A DNA stretch of 64,000 nucleotides from Elusimicrobiota bacterium (lineage in GTDB: Bacteria > Elusimicrobiota > Elusimicrobia > FEN-1173), in NCBI GenBank assembly GCA_016721625.1, contig JADKHR010000001.1:1860001-1924000 (forward strand). Reading direction: 5' to 3'. The translations under genes and the position numbers were made by a program. The notes under the pieces are model-generated. The model was given only the letters and a program-made list of their open reading frames with translations, did not search any database and was not told the DNA's origin. Shown one piece after another: positions 59,655 through 64,000 of this stretch. Numbering within the stretch: the first letter of the stretch is position 1; each line of letters begins with the position of its first letter.

Positions 59655-60947
59655 CTAGGCCGGGTTCAGGGTGGCGAGGCCTAGGAGCCAGCGAAGAGCG
59701 AGCGCGCGGATCCCGGTGAAAAAGGTGAGGCCCAGGCTTATGCCGAGGAGCCCCAGGGTGACCAGGGCCAAGAGCGCGTTCCTGCCGCGCCGCTGGTGGG
59801 CCCCTTCCGTGGACCAGAGGGTTAGGCAGAGGAGGCCCAGGACGCTGGCGTTGGCAAAATGGGTCAGGTAGCGGAACCCCGGCACCAGCGACCTGGCCCA
59901 TCCGAAAAAAGGTTCCACTCCAAAAGCCAAGATCCCGGCCGCCAGGGCCACGGTGCCCAGGGTAAGAGTTTTTCGGAATGGGGTCCGAAGGATTCCAACG
60001 ATGGAAAGCAGGCAGACGCCGGTCCCCAGAAAAAGCGTGCTTAGCCAACTTCGCTGGATCGGCCAGAATTCGGGGCCGAAGGGGACCTGTTGAAACACCA
60101 AGGCCGTGGTGTTCGTGATCCAGGGCACCCACAGTTTAAGGAGAAAAATGGGCGCCAACGAGAAGTGCCTCGCTTCCGCCGGGGAGAGCGCGGCGCGGAA
60201 GGATTGCCGTGCCATTTCCCAGGACGGCAGGATTTGCGCCAGGGACAATAGGATCCCTGCGCCCAGGGCGACCCCGACCCAGATCAAGGGCGACCATCGG
60301 GCTGTCCACCGATGAAACGGCCGACGGGTAATGGCCGCGTGGGCTGCCCCGGCCACGGCCAAGAAAACCCCGTAGTGGACAAATTGGACATAACCGGCGG
60401 TGAATGCCAAGGCAACGCCCACCGACAGGGCCACCCAAAATTCCCCCAGGCCCAGCAGAAAGAGTAGGGGGAGAAAGGGGAGCGTGCCCACGGCGCTGGG
60501 AAATTCCCACTGGCTCACGGTGAACCCGCCCCAGGCGAAGGCCAGGGCGGCCAGGGCGGCGGGAGCATGGAGGTGGGCTTGCCCCGGATTTCTTCTCCCC
60601 GCCCATCGCCGGGCCAGAAGGTAGGTGAAAAAGAAAAGGAGGGCCTGGCTCAGGAACAGAAAAAGGCCGTTGGCTGTGGTGAAGGGAAAAATCCAAAACA
60701 GCGCCGCCGTGGGGTTGAAGAGCATGATTTGTGGATTTCCCACGAACAGTTCCCCGCAGGCGGAATAGGGATTCCAGAGAGGAAACCGTCCCGCTTGGAT
60801 TTCCTGGGCCGCGTAGGTCAGCCAGGGTTGAAAAGAGTAGGTGATGTCTCCCACGAAGTGGGCGTTGCCTTTTAACAGAGGATAAAGAAAGGCCAGTGCG
60901 GCTATCAGAAAAAGCGCTCCGGCCCGTTTCAGTTCCCGCGCGGTCAT
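59655..60947 (-). CDS. YfhO-like multi-span membrane protein, N-terminal part
   Basis: The 430-residue product has about 10 to 11 membrane helices. FVGDITYSFQPWLTYAAQEIQAGRFPLWNPYSACGELF at the first periplasmic loop is the YfhO/GT-C-like signature, with acidic residue D and the WNPY motif; LPGW-type loops follow. YfhO proteins resemble polyprenyl-phosphate-sugar glycosyltransferases (GT-C fold). Normally a family member is one chain of about 750-850 residues; here a TAG at 59655 ends it and the rest follows in phase. I read this as a nonsense mutation or sequencing error. Confidence 0.8.
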   Translation of the reverse strand: MTARELKRAGALFLIAALAFLYPLLKGNAHFVGDITYSFQPWLTYAAQEIQAGRFPLWNPYSACGELFVGNPQIMLFNPTAALFWIFPFTTANGLFLFLSQALLFFFTYLLARRWAGRRNPGQAHLHAPAALAALAFAWGGFTVSQWEFPSAVGTLPFLPLLFLLGLGEFWVALSVGVALAFTAGYVQFVHYGVFLAVAGAAHAAITRRPFHRWTARWSPLIWVGVALGAGILLSLAQILPSWEMARQSFRAALSPAEARHFSLAPIFLLKLWVPWITNTTALVFQQVPFGPEFWPIQRSWLSTLFLGTGVCLLSIVGILRTPFRKTLTLGTVALAAGILAFGVEPFFGWARSLVPGFRYLTHFANASVLGLLCLTLWSTEGAHQRRGRNALLALVTLGLLGISLGLTFFTGIRALALRWLLGLATLNPA

Positions 60948-61081
60948 GGGGGAAGTTTAGGACATGCCCAAGACCGCCGCAAGGCGGAGTGGGCCGCGGG
61001 GTCTCACGGGAAGAAAACCCTTGAAAAAATCTGGGGGTGGTAAACTTAAAGGGAAGAGGGGTATTTGGGCTAGGGGGAGAC

Positions 61082-61546
61082 ATGTTGACCTTGCGAGGTC
61101 GGTCCCGGGGGTTCACGCTGATCGAGCTAATGCTCGTGGTGGCCATTATCGGGCTTTTGGCGGCTATCGCCATTCCCAAGTTTGGAGACGCGATCATTCG
61201 GTCAAAAGAGGCGGCGGTGCGGGGGCATATGGGGGCCCTGCGGAGCGCCATTTCCATTTACTATGCGGACAACGAAGGCTTTTTTCCAAAAGTTATGGGT
61301 TTACAAGGAATTATGCCAGGATTAAACGTAGGAAATAAATACCTCACAGCGATTCCACCCATCAAAATTCCAACGGCCCCAATTCACCAGAACAGCGATT
61401 TAATTTGCAGTACATTTTTTGGCGAATGGGCGTGTGCAGGGGGTGTGCTTGGTGAGACAGTGTGGTTATTCAATCCGAGTATGGGAGTCCTCGTTGTCAA
61501 TTGCGGTCATCCAGATTCCCGAGGCGTGATTTGGAGTATTCAGTAA
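61082..61546 (+). CDS. Type IV pilin-like (pseudopilin) protein
   Basis: The 154-residue prepilin has a short basic leader ending GRSRG, then the cleavage site G/FTLIEL and a hydrophobic helix (MLVVAIIGLLAAIAI). Glu5 of the mature chain is present. The C-terminal globular part holds GFFPKVMGL and three cysteines, two of which may pair. It would be processed by PilD, absent here, and polymerised by a PilB motor such as the one at 40089. Downstream composition is slightly more AT-rich. Confidence 0.85.
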   Translation: MLTLRGRSRGFTLIELMLVVAIIGLLAAIAIPKFGDAIIRSKEAAVRGHMGALRSAISIYYADNEGFFPKVMGLQGIMPGLNVGNKYLTAIPPIKIPTAPIHQNSDLICSTFFGEWACAGGVLGETVWLFNPSMGVLVVNCGHPDSRGVIWSIQ

Positions 61547-61593
61547 ACTGATTTTCCGTTGCGTGGGCAGAGCAGCTTTGATATTTTGACCTG

Positions 61594-62550
61594 GTGAGAC
61601 TGTTTGTTTCGGTTCCCGTTCCGCTTGGCGCGTCCAAAACTCTGTTCGATGGGCTATCGGCTCTTCGCCAGGAGTTTCCTTCTGCCCGATGGGTTCAACC
61701 GAAGCAATTCCACTTCACTTTAAAATTCCTAGACGAAACAGACGAGGGCCGTCTGGCTGAGTTGGTTTCGGTCCTGGGGCCCGTGGCTTTGGGGCACAAA
61801 ATATTTTCCATTGCTTTGGCGTGGTTCGGAACGTTTCGGTCGGAAAAAGGCGCCGTGTTTTGGGCGGACGTTGGTAGTGGGCGCGGAGAATTGACGGATC
61901 TCGCGGCGTCGGTGGAAAATGCACTGGGGCCTTGGAAGACCGAGAACCAGCCCTTCGTTCCCCACCTTACGTTGGCGAGGTTTGATGGTTCTCTGCCGGA
62001 AATCCCTGCCCCGTCAAAGGGCGGCCCTAAGACAACCTTTCTGATTAATCGGATGGCACTCATGCAAAGCGTTTTAAAAAGCGGTGGGGCGGAGCATCGG
62101 ATTTTGCGGGAGTTTCCATTGGCGGCGCCGGGGGGTGTGGCGTTGGGCGTGGATTGGGGGCGCCGTCGGGTGGGGGTGGCGGTTTCCGATGAGTTGGGAC
62201 GGATGGCGCACCCTCTCGCGACGTTGGAACCGAAATCCCTGGCGGGGTTGGTTGGCGAATTGGCGGAGCTGGCCCGGGTCAGGGGGGCCCTTACTCTCGT
62301 GTTGGGGCTTCCCAAACACATGAACGGGTCGGAGGGCGAAAGCGCCGGCGCTGTTCGGCAGTTGGCTGGGCAACTTGAAGAGGCGGGGTTAAGTGTGGTT
62401 TTGTGGGACGAGCGGTTGACCAGTTGGGAGGCCCAGGGTCGTCTTCGGGAGGGTGGGGGCGGACGGGGCGACAAGGGCCGGGTGGACCGCGCGGCGGCGG
62501 CGCTCCTGCTTCAAGCCTATTTGGATCGAGAGCGGGGGGGGGTATCGTGA
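61594..62550 (+). CDS. ThpR-RuvX fusion: RNA 2',3'-cyclic phosphodiesterase joined to Holliday junction resolvase-like domain
   Basis: The 318-residue product starts at a GTG. Residues 1 to about 180 are a 2H phosphoesterase of the ThpR/LigT family with both HxT motifs (HFTLKF and HLTLARF). Residues about 182-318 are YqgF/RuvX: ALGVDWGRRRVGVAVSD, VLGLPKHMNGSEG, DERLTSWEA and VDRAAAALLLQAYL. The linker REFPLAAPGGVALG has no start codon between the two, so they are translated as one. RuvX acts in 16S rRNA 5' maturation or recombination and ThpR on RNA ends, so a joint RNA-processing role is conceivable. It overlaps mltG by 4 bp. Confidence 0.88.
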   Translation: MRLFVSVPVPLGASKTLFDGLSALRQEFPSARWVQPKQFHFTLKFLDETDEGRLAELVSVLGPVALGHKIFSIALAWFGTFRSEKGAVFWADVGSGRGELTDLAASVENALGPWKTENQPFVPHLTLARFDGSLPEIPAPSKGGPKTTFLINRMALMQSVLKSGGAEHRILREFPLAAPGGVALGVDWGRRRVGVAVSDELGRMAHPLATLEPKSLAGLVGELAELARVRGALTLVLGLPKHMNGSEGESAGAVRQLAGQLEEAGLSVVLWDERLTSWEAQGRLREGGGGRGDKGRVDRAAAALLLQAYLDRERGGVS

Positions 62551-63602
62551 AGGAAGGTTTCTTTCGCACGTCGTTATTCGTCGGTATGGGCGCCATTGTC
62601 GCGCTCGTGGCCGGCGTCCTTTTTTTGAACAGTCCGCCCTCGGGTGCGAAAAGCGGGTTGGTGGAAATCCCGGCCGGCGCCAGCGCCCGCGCCATTTCCC
62701 GCCAACTGCGGGACGACCGTCGGGTTCGTTCGGCGCTTTGGCTGGAGTTTTTGGCGCGGGTCCTTGGGGCCGACCAAAACCTAAAGGCCGGTGCCTACAG
62801 GATTTCCGGTCCGAAACGGGCGGACCGGCTCCTTCGGGATTTGATCGACGGTCGGGGCGCCACGGTGCGGGTGACCATTCCCGAGGGATTCGCCCTTTGG
62901 CAGATCGCGGAACGCCTGGAGGTCGACGGGGTGTGCCGCGCCGAGGATTTCAAAACGGCGGCGGGTGCGAGCGAAGGATTTCTTTTTCCGGAAACCTATT
63001 TTCTAGACCCGGGGACGCCGGGCGAAGAGGTGGTTCGGATCCTGAGGGCTCGTTTCTCTTCGGTTTGGCGGGAGGTGTTTCAGGCCGCGATGGAGACCGG
63101 GGCGGTGCGGGTTTCTCCCGATCTTGCGGCCGCGCTCGACGGCTTGCCCGAGGGTGTTTTCCTTCTTGCGGACGGCCGGAGATGGACGGTGAACCACGCG
63201 GTAACCTTGGCTTCCCTCATCGAGCGGGAAACTCACCGGCCGGAGGAAAGGGCTATCGTCTCCGCCGTCTACCACAACCGGTTGAAAAAGCGCATGCGTT
63301 TGGAATGCGACCCCACCGTGCAATACGCCTTGGGGGGGTGGAAGAACCCGCTTTATAAAAAAGATCTTTTGGTGGAGAGCCCCTACAACACCTACCGGCG
63401 TTATGGCCTGCCTCCCGGGCCCATCGCGAGCCCGGGCCGGGCTTCCCTGGCGGCCGCGCTGGCGCCGGCGGCGGCGGACGCTCTTTATTTTGTGTCCGAC
63501 GGGGCGGGGGGGCACCGGTTTTCTTCCACCTACGAGGATCATCAACAGGCGGTGCGACTTCTCCGTCGAACCTTAAGAGCGGGCCGAAAACAGGTAAAAT
63601 GA
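62547..63602 (+). CDS. mltG: Endolytic murein transglycosylase MltG
   Basis: The 351-residue protein starts at a GTG overlapping the previous stop. It has one N-terminal membrane helix (FVGMGAIVALVAGVLFLN), a LysM-like subdomain, and the catalytic domain with ASLIERETHRPEERAIVSAVYHNRLKKRMRLECDPTVQYALG (glutamate of the ERE motif) and YNTYRRYGLPPGPIASPG. MltG cuts nascent glycan strands during cell-wall growth. The order yqgF-mltG is common in bacteria, which supports the RuvX assignment of the preceding gene. Confidence 0.95.
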   Translation: MKEGFFRTSLFVGMGAIVALVAGVLFLNSPPSGAKSGLVEIPAGASARAISRQLRDDRRVRSALWLEFLARVLGADQNLKAGAYRISGPKRADRLLRDLIDGRGATVRVTIPEGFALWQIAERLEVDGVCRAEDFKTAAGASEGFLFPETYFLDPGTPGEEVVRILRARFSSVWREVFQAAMETGAVRVSPDLAAALDGLPEGVFLLADGRRWTVNHAVTLASLIERETHRPEERAIVSAVYHNRLKKRMRLECDPTVQYALGGWKNPLYKKDLLVESPYNTYRRYGLPPGPIASPGRASLAAALAPAAADALYFVSDGAGGHRFSSTYEDHQQAVRLLRRTLRAGRKQVK

Positions 63603-63704
63603 TCCCATGGACGTTTTGCGTTGGACGATTTGTCGGGGCGGTTGGGGGCGCGGCATAGAAGACTTTCAATTCTGGGCGTTCGTTTCCTTCCCGGCCTGAT
63701 TTTT

Positions 63705-64000
63705 GTGCCGATCCTTAACGTTCGAAACTTACGGTTCGGATTGGCGGAAGGGCCGACCTTCCTGAGGGCGATCCATCGGCTTCGCCACGACGTGTATGTT
63801 CGGGAATTCAGGTTTTTCGATCCTGTTCTCTACCCCGACGGCATTTTGGCCGATGAATTCGACGGAATGGGGATGCATGCCGTGGCGGCGCAGGGCGAGG
63901 ACGTGGTGGCCGCGCTTCGGCTGGCGCTTCATTCGGAGCGGGGGTTTCCGTTACAGGGGGTTATTCCAGAGTTTAAGGCGCCCAAGCCCCCCGAGCAAAC
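63705..64000 (+). CDS. FeeM/GNAT-like acyltransferase, N-terminal part (3' end outside window)
   Basis: The frame is open to the window edge. RFGLAEGPTFLRAIHRLRHDVYVREF followed by DEFDGMGMHAVAAQGEDVVAALRLAL resembles the N-acyl amino acid synthase (FeeM-like) and autoinducer-synthase-type GNAT group. There the LRxxVYxxE and D-x-D-x3-H-A elements hold the acyl-ACP or amino acid side. I chose the GTG at 63705; a TTG at 63621 would add 28 residues. The substrate cannot be told from the fragment. Confidence 0.55.
   Translation, partial: MPILNVRNLRFGLAEGPTFLRAIHRLRHDVYVREFRFFDPVLYPDGILADEFDGMGMHAVAAQGEDVVAALRLALHSERGFPLQGVIPEFKAPKPPEQ

Noticed and set aside
1..64000. CRISPR arrays, tRNA or rRNA genes, replication origin
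   Set aside because: No regular spacer pattern, cloverleaf, rRNA block or DnaA-box cluster was noticed; this is by eye and not exhaustive.

Overview
The window is a GC-rich (roughly 60 %), densely coded stretch from a Gram-negative bacterium. Outer-membrane life is shown by several lipobox proteins, a LolA-like carrier, an MMPL exporter and an aryl-polyene-type lipid gene cluster. No 16S or other taxonomic marker is present. The mix of genes (TatD-linked radical SAM protein, glucodextranase-type binding module, tandem DUF3015 proteins, Tfp-like chemotaxis) would suit an Elusimicrobiota-like lineage, but that is a guess. No rRNA, tRNA or CRISPR array was seen.

Layout. 1-1.4 kb: 3' end of a class III nucleotidyl cyclase-like gene, a truncated SNase-like ORF and a lipoprotein. 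1.5-19.1 kb: a plus-strand, mostly stop/start-overlapping aryl polyene (APE)-type operon: acyltransferases, two ACPs, AMP ligase-dehydratase fusion, glycosyltransferase, aromatic amino-acid ammonia lyase, thioesterase, LolA-like protein, MMPL exporter, ketosynthases, chain-length factor, dehydratase, ketoreductase, O-methyltransferase and a COG4648 membrane protein, ending at a probable terminator. The ammonia lyase suggests a cinnamate or coumarate starter that is extended, reduced, methylated, attached to a lipid and moved to the outer membrane. 19.4-26.5 kb: an accessory island, mostly minus strand, with a SDH_sah-type protease, an Imm11-like gene, a candidate secreted polymorphic toxin with its immunity gene, a serine-recombinase remnant with a cluster of hairpins, and a broken hexapeptide transferase. 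26.7-28.1 kb: a secreted phospholipase D-like protein. 28.4-42.6 kb: a chemosensory locus (cheA, cheW, two MCPs, two cheR, two cheY, cheX, cheB, Hpt, hybrid kinase) ending convergently on a PilB/GspE-type ATPase that carries its own receiver domain. No flagellar gene is present, so control of type IV pili or surface behaviour is more likely than swimming.

42.7-48.3 kb: a DUF4105 protein, an alpha/beta hydrolase lipoprotein, two tandem DUF3015 proteins, and an ECF sigma / anti-sigma / Spy-like operon. 48.6-51.8 kb: proB-obgE and rplU-rpmA with a clear promoter and terminator. 51.9-58.6 kb: radical SAM protein, four-carbon-sugar-kinase-like protein, CBM48 protein, DOMON-like lipoprotein, HtrA protease and a receiver/degenerate-GGDEF regulator. 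58.7-64 kb: a YfhO-like membrane protein split by an in-frame amber codon, a type IV pilin, a ThpR-RuvX fusion, MltG, and the start of a FeeM/GNAT-like acyltransferase.

A recurring oddity is single-base indels in short homopolymers (ACP pair, first ketosynthase, Imm11-like gene, toxin gene). Together with a nonsense codon in the YfhO-like gene and a missing catalytic lysine in the ketoreductase, they point either to consensus errors in the assembly or to ongoing decay. This should be settled before any functional claim is made for those genes.
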